The notes beneath the pieces were generated by a model. It saw only the letters and a program-made list of their open reading frames with translations, was not told the origin of the DNA and did not search any database. From positions 124,001 through 188,000 of the forward strand of contig JAHJHT010000013.1 in NCBI GenBank assembly GCA_018823835.1: a stretch of 64,000 nucleotides of DNA, given 5' to 3'. The position numbers and the translations under genes were made by a program. Within the stretch, counting starts at the first letter, position 1. Every line of letters starts with the position of its first letter. The stretch is from Alphaproteobacteria bacterium (GTDB taxonomy: Bacteria > Pseudomonadota > Alphaproteobacteria > Rhizobiales > Rhizobiaceae). Shown piece by piece: positions 44,183 to 54,359 of this stretch.

Positions 44183-45715
44183 CTAGAGCGGGATGTTGTC
44201 GTGCTTCTTCCAGGGGTTCTCGAGGTTCTTGTTGCGCAACATGCGCAGCGCACGCGCCACGCGGCGCCTGGTCGAGTGCGGCATGATCACCTCGTCGACA
44301 TAGCCGCGTTCCGCCGCCACGAAGGGTGACAGGAAGCGGTCCTCGTATGCCTTGGTATGGGCCGCGATCTTCTCCGCGTCGCCGATATCCTTGCGATAGA
44401 TGATCTCGACCGCGCCGCGCGCGCCCATGACAGCGATCTGCGCCGTGGGCCAGGCATAGTTCATGTCGCCGCGCAGGTGCTTTGACGCCATCACGTCATA
44501 GGCGCCGCCGAAGGCCTTGCGGGTAATGACGGTCACTTTCGGCACCGTGGCCTCCGCATAGGCGAACAACAGCTTCGCGCCGTGCTTGATCAGGCCGCCA
44601 TATTCCTGCGCCGTACCCGGCAGGAAGCCCGGAACGTCGACGAACGTCACCAGCGGGATCGAGAAACAGTCGCAGAAGCGCACGAATCGCGCGGCCTTGC
44701 GGCTGGCGTCCGAATCCAGCACGCCGGCCAACACCATGGGCTGGTTGGCGACGAAGCCGACGGTGCGTCCCTCGACGCGGCCGAAGCCGATGACAATGTT
44801 TTTCGCGAAGCTTTCCTGAATCTCGAAGAAGTCGCCCTCGTCGCAGGTCTTCAGGATCAGTTCCCTGATGTCGTAGGGCTTGTTGGCATTGTCCGGGATC
44901 AGCCGGTCGAGCGACAAGTCGTCGGCGTCGGCCGGCTGGCTGCAGGCGATTTCCGGAATTTCGGCCGTGTTGGAGGCCGGCAGCAGGTCGATGAGGCGGC
45001 GCATCTGCAGCAGCGCCTCGACATCGTTGTCGTAGGCGCCATCGGCGATCGACGATTTCGTCGTGTGAATGGAGGCGCCGCCGAGCTGTTCTGCCGTCAC
45101 CGTCTCGTTGGTTACGGTCTTCACCACGTCCGGCCCGGTGACGAACATGTAGGAGGTGTCGCGCACCATGAAGATGAAGTCGGTCATCGCCGGCGAATAG
45201 ACGTCGCCGCCGGCGCAGGGACCCATGATGACGGAAATCTGCGGGATGACGCCCGAGGCCAGCACGTTGCGCTGGAACACCTCGGCATAGCCGCCGAGTG
45301 CGGCCACGCCCTCCTGGATGCGGGCGCCGCCGGCATCGTAGATGCCGATGATGGGCGCGCGGTTCCTCAGCGCCATGTCCTGCACCTTCTGGATCTTTTC
45401 GGCATGCGCCTGCGACAGCGAGCCGCCGAACACCGTGAAATCCTTGGCGAACAGAAAGACCGTGCGGCCGTTGACGGTGCCCCAGCCGGTGACGACCCCG
45501 TCGCCGGCGATCTTCTGCTTCTCCATGCCGAAATCGGTGGAGCGATGCTCGACGAACATGTCGAACTCCTCGAACGAGCCTTCATCGAGAAAAACCTCGA
45601 TACGCTCGCGGGCGGTAAGCTTGCCGCGCTTGTGCTGCGCGTCGATGCGGGCCTGGCCGCCGCCCATGCGGGCATTCTCGCGCCGCCGCTCGAGTTCGCT
45701 GAGCACGTCTTTCAT
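44183..45715 (-). CDS. pccB: Propionyl-CoA carboxylase beta (carboxyltransferase) subunit
   Basis: Transfers carboxyl from biotin to propionyl-CoA, giving methylmalonyl-CoA. 510 residues, as usual for rhizobial Pcc[24 protein letters not shown], the [11 protein letters not shown] block, [16 protein letters not shown], and the C-terminal acyl-CoA site with [14 protein letters not shown] and [14 protein letters not shown]. The start is the second of two close Met codons (45715). The biotin-carrying alpha subunit is not in this window. A PhaR-like box lies about 140 nt upstream, which would tie propionyl-CoA carbon flow to PHB control. Confidence 0.93.
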   Translation of the reverse strand: MKDVLSELERRRENARMGGGQARIDAQHKRGKLTARERIEVFLDEGSFEEFDMFVEHRSTDFGMEKQKIAGDGVVTGWGTVNGRTVFLFAKDFTVFGGSLSQAHAEKIQKVQDMALRNRAPIIGIYDAGGARIQEGVAALGGYAEVFQRNVLASGVIPQISVIMGPCAGGDVYSPAMTDFIFMVRDTSYMFVTGPDVVKTVTNETVTAEQLGGASIHTTKSSIADGAYDNDVEALLQMRRLIDLLPASNTAEIPEIACSQPADADDLSLDRLIPDNANKPYDIRELILKTCDEGDFFEIQESFAKNIVIGFGRVEGRTVGFVANQPMVLAGVLDSDASRKAARFVRFCDCFSIPLVTFVDVPGFLPGTAQEYGGLIKHGAKLLFAYAEATVPKVTVITRKAFGGAYDVMASKHLRGDMNYAWPTAQIAVMGARGAVEIIYRKDIGDAEKIAAHTKAYEDRFLSPFVAAERGYVDEVIMPHSTRRRVARALRMLRNKNLENPWKKHDNIPL

Positions 45716-45856
45716 AGTGGGCATTCCCCCCGCACGTTTTACGAGCCTGTCGTAACATGGCGTCGCGCCAGCGCAAGCACCTGCTGGCGGGACATAACCG
45801 TCGCGGGCAGGGGCAATGCAACCCTGCTCCGGAACGCGCCGGTCCCGGAGCCGGTT

Positions 45857-45868
45857 TGCTGCAGTGCA
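45857..45868 (-). promoter_or_regulatory. PhaR-like binding site upstream of pccB
   Basis: On the minus strand the bases read TGCACTGCAGCA, a full match to TGCRNYGCASMA, within the 13-bp palindrome GCTGCAGTGCAGC (45858-45870). Located 142 nt upstream of the pccB start. Confidence 0.45.
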
Positions 45869-46010
45869 GCGAATTACCTTGCTATTTCGACCGGGATGGC
45901 CCATATGCGGCGCAATAGGCGCGTAGGCTGGATTTCCGGCCTTCCTCAACAGGACTGGTTGCGTCTGTTTTCTCCCTTACCGAAGATCGGCAAGTGGCGG
46001 AAAAGCCCCA

Positions 46011-46066
46011 CGGACAGAATGTCCGCGGGCACGACAGCGCAGCCGCGCGGACACTGAAGTGTCCGC
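46011..46066 (+). promoter_or_regulatory. Two alternative hairpins in the helicase mRNA leader
   Basis: Hairpin 1: CGGACA (46011-46016), GAA, TGTCCG (46020-46025). Hairpin 2: GCGGACACT (46047-46055), GA, AGTGTCCGC (46058-46066). TGTCCGC of the first can instead pair with GCGGACA of the second, so the pairings are mutually exclusive. The element sits 67 nt before the helicase start. Confidence 0.5.
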
Positions 46067-46133
46067 CGCCTTGTCGTTTCATGAATTTTCGTCCGCCGCG
46101 GGTTGCGCCCCGCGTGAGGGCTGTTTTGCGGCT

Positions 46134-47543
<1,410 letters not shown>

Positions 47544-47566
47544 CTTAAAGCCACCTGACGATTGAG

Positions 47567-47604
47567 AGCGCCGCGGTCGAGAGACCGCGGCGCTTTTTCT
47601 TTTG
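47567..47604 (+). terminator. Rho-independent terminator of the helicase gene
   Basis: Perfect 12-bp stem AGCGCCGCGGTC (47567-47578) with GACCGCGGCGCT (47583-47594), GAGA loop, then TTTTCTTTTG. Confidence 0.95.
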
Positions 47605-47687
47605 CGAGAACAGGCACGCGGGTCTGGCCCAATTGCCGCCGGGCGGACGATGCGCTAGGCCGCAACACGTCTCTCGGGAAGCTTTTC

Positions 47688-48884
47688 ATGGCCGGCATAG
47701 CGGCGCTCGCAATCGGATACGTGCTGTCGCAGTTCTACCGGTCCTTCATGGCGGTGCTGACGCCTGCGCTGACCACGGAAATCGGAATGAGCAAGGCCGA
47801 GCTCTCGGCGGCTTCGGGCGCCTGGTTCATCGCCTTCGCGCTGGCGCAGTTCGCCGTCGGCGTCTCGCTCGACCGTTTCGGGCCGCGGCGCACCGCCTCG
47901 CTGATGCTGGCCGCCGGCGCCGGGCTCGGCGCCTTCCTGTTCGCGCTGGCAACGTCTCCCTGGATGATCATTGCCGCGATGGCGCTGATCGGGATCGGCT
48001 GCGCGCCCGTGCTGATGGGCTCGCTGTTCATCTTCGCCAGAAGCTATTCGCCGGCCCGCTTTGCCGTGCTGGCCTCCTGGATGGTCGCCTTCGGCACGGC
48101 CGGCAACGTCATCGGCGCGTCGCCGCTCGCCAGCGCGGCGGAGGCTTTCGGCTGGCGCCCGGTAATGGCGGGGCTTGGCGTGTTCACGCTCCTGACGGCG
48201 CTCGCCGTCGCGCTTCTGGTGCGCGATCCGGCCGAGCCCGGGGGAAGCAGCGGGCCGTCGAGCGGCTTTGCCGGCTACCGCGAACTCCTTCGGTTGCGCG
48301 TGTTGTGGCCGATCATCCCGCTGACCATGCTCAACTACGCGCCGACCTCCGGCATCCGCGGGCTCTGGGCCGGCCCCTATCTCGCCGAGGTCTATGGCGC
48401 GGACGCCATCGTCATCGGCCAGGTGACGCTCTTCATGGCGCTGGCCATGGTTGCCGGGTCGTTCCTCTATGGACCGCTCGACACCATCTTCCGAACCCGC
48501 AAATGGGTCGCGGCAGGCGGCAACGCGATGAGCCTGCTGGCGCTTGTCTATCTCACGCTCGTTCCGGTTCCGGGCATCGTCGGCACGACAGTGCTCTTCG
48601 TCATTGTCGGCCTGTGCGGCAGTTCCTACGGGCTGTTGATGGCGCATGCGCGCGCCTTCGTGCCGGCACACCTGACCGGACGGGGCGTGACGCTGATGAA
48701 TTTCTTCGCGATCGGCGGGGTCGGCGCGATGCAGTTTGCGACCGGTGGCGTCGTCACCGCCGCCTCGGGGGCCGGTTCGCCTGGGTCGGGCTATGCGGCG
48801 CTGTTCGGCTTCTACGTGCTGACGCTCGGGGCAAGCCTGCTGGTGTACCTGCTGGCGCGCGACGCGAAGCCGGAAACGACCTGA
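47688..48884 (+). CDS. MFS transporter
   Basis: 398-residue inner-membrane transporter with 12 predicted helices. The loop 2-3 motif VSLDRFGPRRTAS and the early LSQFYRSFMAVLTPAL helix fit the nitrate/nitrite-porter-like or DHA-type MFS groups common in rhizobia, but the substrate cannot be read. The ATG at 47688 follows GGGAAG. Possibly co-transcribed with the amidohydrolase 119 nt downstream. Confidence 0.82.
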   Translation: MAGIAALAIGYVLSQFYRSFMAVLTPALTTEIGMSKAELSAASGAWFIAFALAQFAVGVSLDRFGPRRTASLMLAAGAGLGAFLFALATSPWMIIAAMALIGIGCAPVLMGSLFIFARSYSPARFAVLASWMVAFGTAGNVIGASPLASAAEAFGWRPVMAGLGVFTLLTALAVALLVRDPAEPGGSSGPSSGFAGYRELLRLRVLWPIIPLTMLNYAPTSGIRGLWAGPYLAEVYGADAIVIGQVTLFMALAMVAGSFLYGPLDTIFRTRKWVAAGGNAMSLLALVYLTLVPVPGIVGTTVLFVIVGLCGSSYGLLMAHARAFVPAHLTGRGVTLMNFFAIGGVGAMQFATGGVVTAASGAGSPGSGYAALFGFYVLTLGASLLVYLLARDAKPETT

Positions 48885-49003
48885 ATCCGGGCGTCCGCAC
48901 GAGCCGCGCGACATGCCGGATCGCGACATTAAAACAGTATCTTGACGCCGCCATTGCGCCGGATAACTTGGCGCCACATCAACAACAGGCGGGAATGATC
49001 GTC

Positions 49004-50713
49004 ATGGCTGGTTTGCTCTCTAGGTCCGGCCTCGGCGCCGCTGGTTTTGCGCTCCTTTTGAGCTCGGTTGCAGCCTTCGCCGCAGACGGGACTGTCGTCC
49101 TGCGCGGCGCGCGCATCCTCACCATGGACGAGGCACGGCCGGAAGCCAGCGCCATCGCACTGGTCGACGGGCGCATTGCCGCGGTCGGCTCGGCTGAGGA
49201 TGTCGCGCCCTACCTCGACGGCGCCACCGTCTACGACCTGCCGGCCGACGCGCTGGTTATGCCGGGCTTCCAGGACTCCCACAACCACCTGATCTGGAGC
49301 GCCACCGAGGCGCTCGACGTCGGCCTGTGGGAAGTCGTCGACAAGGAAGGCGTTCGCGAGGCGATCGAGGCCGCCAACATCGACGACATGCCCGAGGGCG
49401 CATGGATTCGCGGTGCCGGCTGGGACATAGCGGCCTTTCCGGAGGGCAATGCCGCCATGCTCGACGAGGTGACCGGCGACCGACCGATGTTCATCAGCGC
49501 GGTCGATGGCCACTCCGGATGGGCCAACTCGGCGGCGCTCAAGGCCGCGGGCGTCGACGCCAGCACCAAGGATCCCGAAGGCGGCCGCATCGAGCGTGAC
49601 GCCGCCGGCAACCCGACCGGCCTGCTGCGCGAAAGTGCCATGGAACTGGTCAGCAAGCTGCTGCCCGAATACCCGCACAGTCAGGTGGATTCCGGCTTCG
49701 AGACGGCACAGGCGGAGGCGCTGAGCTACGGCATCACCGCCATCATCGACCCATCCGCCGAAGCCTGGATGCTCGACGGCTACAAGCGCGCCGACGAGGC
49801 CGGCAATCTGGCGCTTCGGGTCGAGGCCGCGGTCAAGGTCGAGGCGGACGAGGGGACCGCCGGCGTGGCGCGAACGCTTGAGTTCAAGCAGCGCTATGCA
49901 ACGCCGCATCTCAAGATCACCTCGCTGAAGCTCTTCATCGACGGCGTCATCGAGACCGGCACAGCCGCATTGCTCGAGGCCTATGTCGGCAGCAACGAGA
50001 GCGGCGAGCTGCTGTTCACGCCAGAACAGCTCGACGCAATCGCCGTTGAAGCCGACAAGGCCGGGCTGCAGCTGCACGCCCATGCCATCGGCGACCGCGC
50101 CGTGCGCGTGGCGCTCGACGCCTATGCGGCGGCGCAGAAGGCCAATGGCGCGCGCGACAGCCGCCACCAGATCACGCATCTCGAATTGATTGACCCGACC
50201 GACATTCCACGCTTCAAGGAGCTTGGTGTACTGGCCAACATCCAGGCGCTGTGGGCCTATCCCGACACCTATATCGTCGACCTGACCGAGCCAAAGATCG
50301 GGCCGGAACGCTCCGAATGGCTCTATCCCTTCGGCGCGTTGAAGCAGGCGGGCGCCACGATCGTCGGCAGCAGCGACTGGAGCGTCTCGTCGATGAACCC
50401 GCTGGAGGCGATCCAGACCGGCGTGACACGGCAGGACATCGAAGACGCCGAGGGCCGCGTGCTGACGCCGCAGCACAAGCTCGACCTGATGGACATGCTG
50501 AAGGCCTATACGGTGAACGGCGCCTATGCCGCGTTCGACGAGGCCAATTCCGGTACGCTGACGGTCGGCAAGCGTGCCGACGTCGTCGTGCTTGCCAGCG
50601 ATATCACCAAGGTGCCACCGACCGAGATCGCATCAAGCAAGGTGCTGGCGACGCTGATCGATGGTGTCCCGGTCTATCAGGACGAGGCGATGCCGGAGCC
50701 GGCCACGCCGTAA
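49004..50713 (+). CDS. Exported YtcJ-like amidohydrolase
   Basis: 569-residue metal-dependent amidohydrolase of the Amidohydro_3/YtcJ group. Signal peptide LSRSGLGAAGFALLLSSVAAFA, then an N-terminal beta sandwich with ARILTMDEARPEASAIALVDGRI, the metal-binding HNH in FQDSHNHLIW, further His in AVDGHSGWAN and LHAHAIGDRAV, and SDWSV with a likely catalytic Asp near the end. Substrate unknown; relatives hydrolyse cyclic amides or N-acyl compounds. The ATG at 49004 is preferred over 48995, whose ribosome site would be too close. Confidence 0.85.
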   Translation: MAGLLSRSGLGAAGFALLLSSVAAFAADGTVVLRGARILTMDEARPEASAIALVDGRIAAVGSAEDVAPYLDGATVYDLPADALVMPGFQDSHNHLIWSATEALDVGLWEVVDKEGVREAIEAANIDDMPEGAWIRGAGWDIAAFPEGNAAMLDEVTGDRPMFISAVDGHSGWANSAALKAAGVDASTKDPEGGRIERDAAGNPTGLLRESAMELVSKLLPEYPHSQVDSGFETAQAEALSYGITAIIDPSAEAWMLDGYKRADEAGNLALRVEAAVKVEADEGTAGVARTLEFKQRYATPHLKITSLKLFIDGVIETGTAALLEAYVGSNESGELLFTPEQLDAIAVEADKAGLQLHAHAIGDRAVRVALDAYAAAQKANGARDSRHQITHLELIDPTDIPRFKELGVLANIQALWAYPDTYIVDLTEPKIGPERSEWLYPFGALKQAGATIVGSSDWSVSSMNPLEAIQTGVTRQDIEDAEGRVLTPQHKLDLMDMLKAYTVNGAYAAFDEANSGTLTVGKRADVVVLASDITKVPPTEIASSKVLATLIDGVPVYQDEAMPEPATP

Positions 50714-50718
50714 GGCGC

Positions 50719-51630
50719 TCAGCGCGCGGGTTTCTTGCCCCTGCGCGCGCGCTTTGCCAGCTTGCCGTGGTCCGGCAGTTCACGCATGTGCGGACGCAGG
50801 TTTTCCAGCCCGTCATCCTCCCATGACCTGCCGGGCATGAGCGGGCGGCCCTTCCAGCGCGTCACGTAGGACAGGAAGTGGTGGACGACGTCGCGCGGCA
50901 GCAGCCGCAGCAGCTTGAGGCCCCAGGTCAGGCGGCGCGGGAAGGTCGTTTCGAAACCGCCCGACTGGATCGCCTTCATCATGCGCGCCGAGGCCTGCTC
51001 GACAGGCATCAGCGCTGGCATCACGAAGCTGTTCTTGGCCGCCAGCGGCGTGTCGACGAAGCCCGGATTGATGATCTGCAGGCGGATGTTCATCTTGTCG
51101 AAGTCGAAGCGCAGTGAGTCGGCCATCAGGTTGAGCGCTGCCTTGGTGGCGCCGTAGGCGCCGGTGCTCGGCCAGCCGAAATAGGCGGTCACCGAGCCGA
51201 CGAGCACGATCTGGCCGCGACCGCGCTTCCGCATGGCTTCGACCGCCGGTATCATGCCGTGCAGCGCGCCGAACAGATTGACGTCGTAGGTCTTTCTGAA
51301 AGCCGACAGGCTGAGCGCCTCGCCGTGGACGGGGAAGTAGGTGCCGGCGTTGAAGATGGCGAGCACGACCTTTCCTGCATTCGCCTCGATCGCCTCGACC
51401 GTTCGCGCCATGCCGGCCTCGTCGGTTACGTCGCAATAGAAGGGCAGGATCTTTCCTGCGACCCCAGAGGCCTCGTCGACAAGATCGTCGAGCCGGTCCT
51501 GCTCGCGGGTCGTGACGGCCACCGTCCAGCCTTCGCGGGCAAGGTCCAGTGCCAACGCTCGGCCGATGCCGGTGCTTCCGCCTGTAAGCCAGGCCACGCC
51601 GTCGCTTGGGCCGGCCCTGTAGATTGCCAT
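50719..51630 (-). CDS. Short-chain dehydrogenase/reductase (SDR)
   Basis: NAD(P)-dependent oxidoreductase, 303 residues. Rossmann motif TGGSTGIG at 16-23, NAG at 94-96, catalytic Ser146, Tyr159 and Lys163 (YGATK), and a basic C-terminal extension of ~50 residues beyond the usual SDR length with an RRLTWGLKLLRLLPRDVV stretch that could bind a membrane or nucleic acid. Substrate unknown. Convergent with the amidohydrolase and divergent from cysK. Confidence 0.88.
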   Translation of the reverse strand: MAIYRAGPSDGVAWLTGGSTGIGRALALDLAREGWTVAVTTREQDRLDDLVDEASGVAGKILPFYCDVTDEAGMARTVEAIEANAGKVVLAIFNAGTYFPVHGEALSLSAFRKTYDVNLFGALHGMIPAVEAMRKRGRGQIVLVGSVTAYFGWPSTGAYGATKAALNLMADSLRFDFDKMNIRLQIINPGFVDTPLAAKNSFVMPALMPVEQASARMMKAIQSGGFETTFPRRLTWGLKLLRLLPRDVVHHFLSYVTRWKGRPLMPGRSWEDDGLENLRPHMRELPDHGKLAKRARRGKKPAR

Positions 51631-51809
51631 TGTGCCACCCGTGAATGCTGCCGTCCGTCATTAACGATGGTGACGGCGAATGCAATATGGCGCGCCGGCG
51701 CAGTTGCTGAGACTTGGCGTCCGGATATGCCCGGCGGAGCGAAAATTCCTCCCTTGAAAGGCTGCCCGGCGGTTTCTAGGGTCGTGCTCGACAAAGAAGG
51801 AACGAATCC

Positions 51810-52847
51810 ATGCACCGTTCGGTGATCGACACGATCGGCAACACGCCGCTCATCCGGTTGAGACGCGCCTCGGAGGAAACCGGCTGCGAAATCCTCGGCA
51901 AGGCCGAGTTCATGAACCCCGGCCAGTCCGTCAAGGATCGCGCCGGCCTGTTCATCATCCGCGACGCCGAGGCGAGGGGGCTGCTCCGGCCAGGCGGCGT
52001 CATCGTCGAGGGAACTGCGGGCAATACCGGCATCGGCCTCACCGTGGTCGCCAAGGCGCTCGGTTACCGCACCGTGATCGTCATTCCCGACACGCAGAGT
52101 CAGGAGAAGAAGGATGCACTGCGCGTGCTCGGCGCCGAACTGATCGAAGTGCCGGCAGTGCCGTACAAGAACCCCAACAACTACGTGAAGGTGTCGGGCC
52201 GGCTGGCCGAGCAGCTGGCGAAGACCGAGCCGAACGGCGCCATCTGGGCCAACCAGTTCGACAATGTCGCCAACCGCGACGGCCATATCCGCACCACCGC
52301 GCAGGAAATCTGGACGCAGACCGATGGCAGGGTCGATGGTTTCGTGTCGGCGGTGGGCACGGGCGGCACGCTGGCCGGCGTCGCTGCCGGACTGAAGGGC
52401 AAGAAGCCGACCGTCAAGATCGCGCTTGCCGACCCGCTCGGCGCCGCGCTCTACAGCTTCTATACCGAGGGCGTGCTGAAATCGGAGGGCAGTTCGATCA
52501 CCGAAGGCATCGGCCAGGGCCGCATCACCGCCAATCTTGAGGATTTCACGCCGGACTTCTCCTTTCAGGTCAGCGATCCTGAGGCGCTGCCGATCGTCTT
52601 CGACCTGGTGCAGGAGGAGGGCATGTGCCTCGGCGGCTCGTCGGGCATCAACATCGCCGGCGCAATCCGCCTGGCGCGCGAACTCGGTCCGGGGCACACC
52701 ATTGTGACCATCCTGTGCGATTACGGCACGCGCTACCAGTCGAAGCTCTTCAATCCGGAGTTCCTGCGTGGCAAGGGCCTGCCCGTGCCCGGCTGGATGG
52801 AAGGGGTTTCCGACATATCGGTGCCCTTCGAGACCGTTCCGCAATGA
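51810..52847 (+). CDS. cysK: O-acetylserine sulfhydrylase (cysteine synthase)
   Basis: PLP enzyme joining O-acetylserine and sulfide to cysteine. 345 residues with IGNTPLIRLRR, PLP Lys42 in GQSVKDRAG, the substrate loop GTAGNTGIGL (Thr-rich phosphate cup), and VSAVGTGGTLAG for the PLP phosphate. Slightly longer than CysK because of a C-terminal extension seen in many alphaproteobacterial forms. Its stop overlaps the AlaX start (ATGA). Divergent from the SDR gene. Confidence 0.92.
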   Translation: MHRSVIDTIGNTPLIRLRRASEETGCEILGKAEFMNPGQSVKDRAGLFIIRDAEARGLLRPGGVIVEGTAGNTGIGLTVVAKALGYRTVIVIPDTQSQEKKDALRVLGAELIEVPAVPYKNPNNYVKVSGRLAEQLAKTEPNGAIWANQFDNVANRDGHIRTTAQEIWTQTDGRVDGFVSAVGTGGTLAGVAAGLKGKKPTVKIALADPLGAALYSFYTEGVLKSEGSSITEGIGQGRITANLEDFTPDFSFQVSDPEALPIVFDLVQEEGMCLGGSSGINIAGAIRLARELGPGHTIVTILCDYGTRYQSKLFNPEFLRGKGLPVPGWMEGVSDISVPFETVPQ

Positions 52848-53587
52848 GCTTTGCGACGGAGACCCTGTTTCGGGACGACGCCTATCTCAGGACGGCCGAG
52901 GCGACGGTGCTCCACGTAAACGATCGCGGCGGAATCGTCTTCGACCGCACCATCTTCTACGCCACCTCCGGCGGCCAGCCGGGCGACACCGGGCACCTGC
53001 ATTTTCCGCGTGGCGGCAATATCGAGATCGCCGCGACGATCACCGGCGAGACCAAGGACGATATCATCCACGTGCCGGTGGCTGACGAGACCGTGCCGAA
53101 GGTGGGCGAGACCCTGCGGCTGGCGATCGACTGGGAACGGCGCTACCGGCTGATGCGCATGCACACGGCCTGCCACCTGCTCACCGTCATCTGCCCCTAT
53201 CCAATCACCGGCGCTGCGGTCGGTCCGGAGGAGTCGCGCGTCGATTTCGATATTCCGGATGCCGCCTTAAACAAGGCCGATGCCACCGAAAGACTGATGG
53301 AACTGGTGAGTGCGGACCATCCGATCTTCACGCGCTGGATCACCGACGAGGAACTCGCGGACAATCCGGGCCTGGTGAAGTCGAAGAACGTGCGTCCGCC
53401 GTCCGGCACCGGCCGCATCCGGCTGGTCTGCATCGGCGAGGAGGGCAGGGTGGACAGTCAGCCCTGCGGCGGCACCCATGTGAAGTCGACCGGCGAAGTC
53501 GGCGAGATTCACATCGGCAAGATCGAGAAGAAGGGGCGCGAGAACCGCCGCTTCCGCATCCGCTTCGGTCCGTTGCCCGCGGAGTGA
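52844..53587 (+). CDS. AlaX-type alanyl-tRNA editing protein
   Basis: 247-residue stand-alone editing factor homologous to the editing domain of AlaRS, removing Ser or Gly from mischarged tRNA-Ala. Seen: TSGGQPGDTG at 41-50, the zinc/catalytic HTACH with His107 and His111, and CGGTH with Cys208 and His212. No aminoacylation core. It overlaps cysK by 4 nt (ATGA), so their translation is coupled; the functional link may be amino-acid supply and quality control. alaS in this window already has an editing domain. Confidence 0.93.
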   Translation: MSFATETLFRDDAYLRTAEATVLHVNDRGGIVFDRTIFYATSGGQPGDTGHLHFPRGGNIEIAATITGETKDDIIHVPVADETVPKVGETLRLAIDWERRYRLMRMHTACHLLTVICPYPITGAAVGPEESRVDFDIPDAALNKADATERLMELVSADHPIFTRWITDEELADNPGLVKSKNVRPPSGTGRIRLVCIGEEGRVDSQPCGGTHVKSTGEVGEIHIGKIEKKGRENRRFRIRFGPLPAE

Positions 53588-53617
53588 CGCGTTCGCTGGC
53601 CTCCGCGCCCAGACTCG

Positions 53618-54244
53618 CTAGGCTTCCATAGCCCCGTCGAGCCGGTAGGTGGCCATGTTGATGTCGCCCGTCCATATCCACATCGCCAGCAGCGGTGCAT
53701 CGAGCGTGCGCATCGCGTGGCGGTCGCGCGGCAGGTGATGGATCATCGTGCCGGGAAGCATGTTTGCGAACGGGCCGTCGTTCTTCTGCCACTGCGCGTC
53801 GCCCGACAGCACGTAATAGAATTCCTCCGCCTCGTGATCGTGGGGCGGATAGTCGGTCATAGGCGCCTGAAGGTAGAGGCCGAAGCGCATCGCGTCGGAG
53901 CCGCCAAGACCATCGGGGCCGGCTATCTCGATAAAGGTGAACCGGTCCACGATGGCGCTGCTCTTGGGCAGGTCGCCGGCGGTCCATGGCAGGCGTGACG
54001 CGCAGGCCTCGAGCGCCGTGCGCAGCGCGCCGTGCGGCATCCCCTCGAGCGCCGCTGCTATGTTGACCAGGGCGGGCGGCTGGGTAACGGCAGCGCGTGC
54101 TGCGGTGGCCCGGAAGGGGACGAGGTCGGCCGCCGCATCGACGCCGGATGCGGCATAGGCGATCGCGGCATTGGCCACGAGGGTTTCGATGGCAGCGGCA
54201 AGTTCGTCCGCCGGTGAGGCCGTGAAGTCCAGCAACGTGTTCAT
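53618..54244 (-). CDS. DMSP-lyase-family cupin (DddQ/DddL-like)
   Basis: 208-residue protein. Residues 1-100 form a helical N-terminal part; the cupin follows with YPPHDHEAEEFYYVLSG at 132-148 and HHLPRDRHAMRT at 169-180, then PLLAMWIWTGDI. His137, Glu141, Tyr143 and His176 fit the H-x3-E-x-Y ... H metal-ligand spacing of DddQ-type dimethylsulfoniopropionate lyases, which release dimethyl sulfide. I see the motif; activity is inferred. Divergent from sseA by 115 bp. Confidence 0.82.
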   Translation of the reverse strand: MNTLLDFTASPADELAAAIETLVANAAIAYAASGVDAAADLVPFRATAARAAVTQPPALVNIAAALEGMPHGALRTALEACASRLPWTAGDLPKSSAIVDRFTFIEIAGPDGLGGSDAMRFGLYLQAPMTDYPPHDHEAEEFYYVLSGDAQWQKNDGPFANMLPGTMIHHLPRDRHAMRTLDAPLLAMWIWTGDINMATYRLDGAMEA

Positions 54245-54359
54245 GCTACCGCCCTCGAAACATCTTCACTTTTAGTAGCTTTGCTGTTTTCGGCGCGGTA
54301 CGAAAAATGCGACGTGGATGGAGTGGTTTTCGGCCTCCAATCTGCGCAAGGGAGAAGAC

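Larger units (their letters stand above)
45716..46133. other. 418-bp gap: pccB promoter and structured leader of DEAD-box helicase gene
   Basis: No supported gene. The left part carries the pccB promoter region with a PhaR-like box. The right part is a likely long 5' leader of the RNA-helicase gene, with two short strong hairpins at 46011-46025 and 46047-46066 sharing the same GGACA/TGTCC arms. Long leaders are common for cold-inducible RNA helicases. Confidence 0.55.

Noticed and set aside
45758..45923. Small plus-strand open frame before the helicase leader
   Set aside because: No ribosome site, no conserved pattern, overlaps the pccB promoter region and PhaR-like box.
47633..49003. Long upstream extension of the amidohydrolase frame through the MFS gene
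   Set aside because: The MFS protein is in another frame with clear transporter motifs; the amidohydrolase has its own signal peptide and start.
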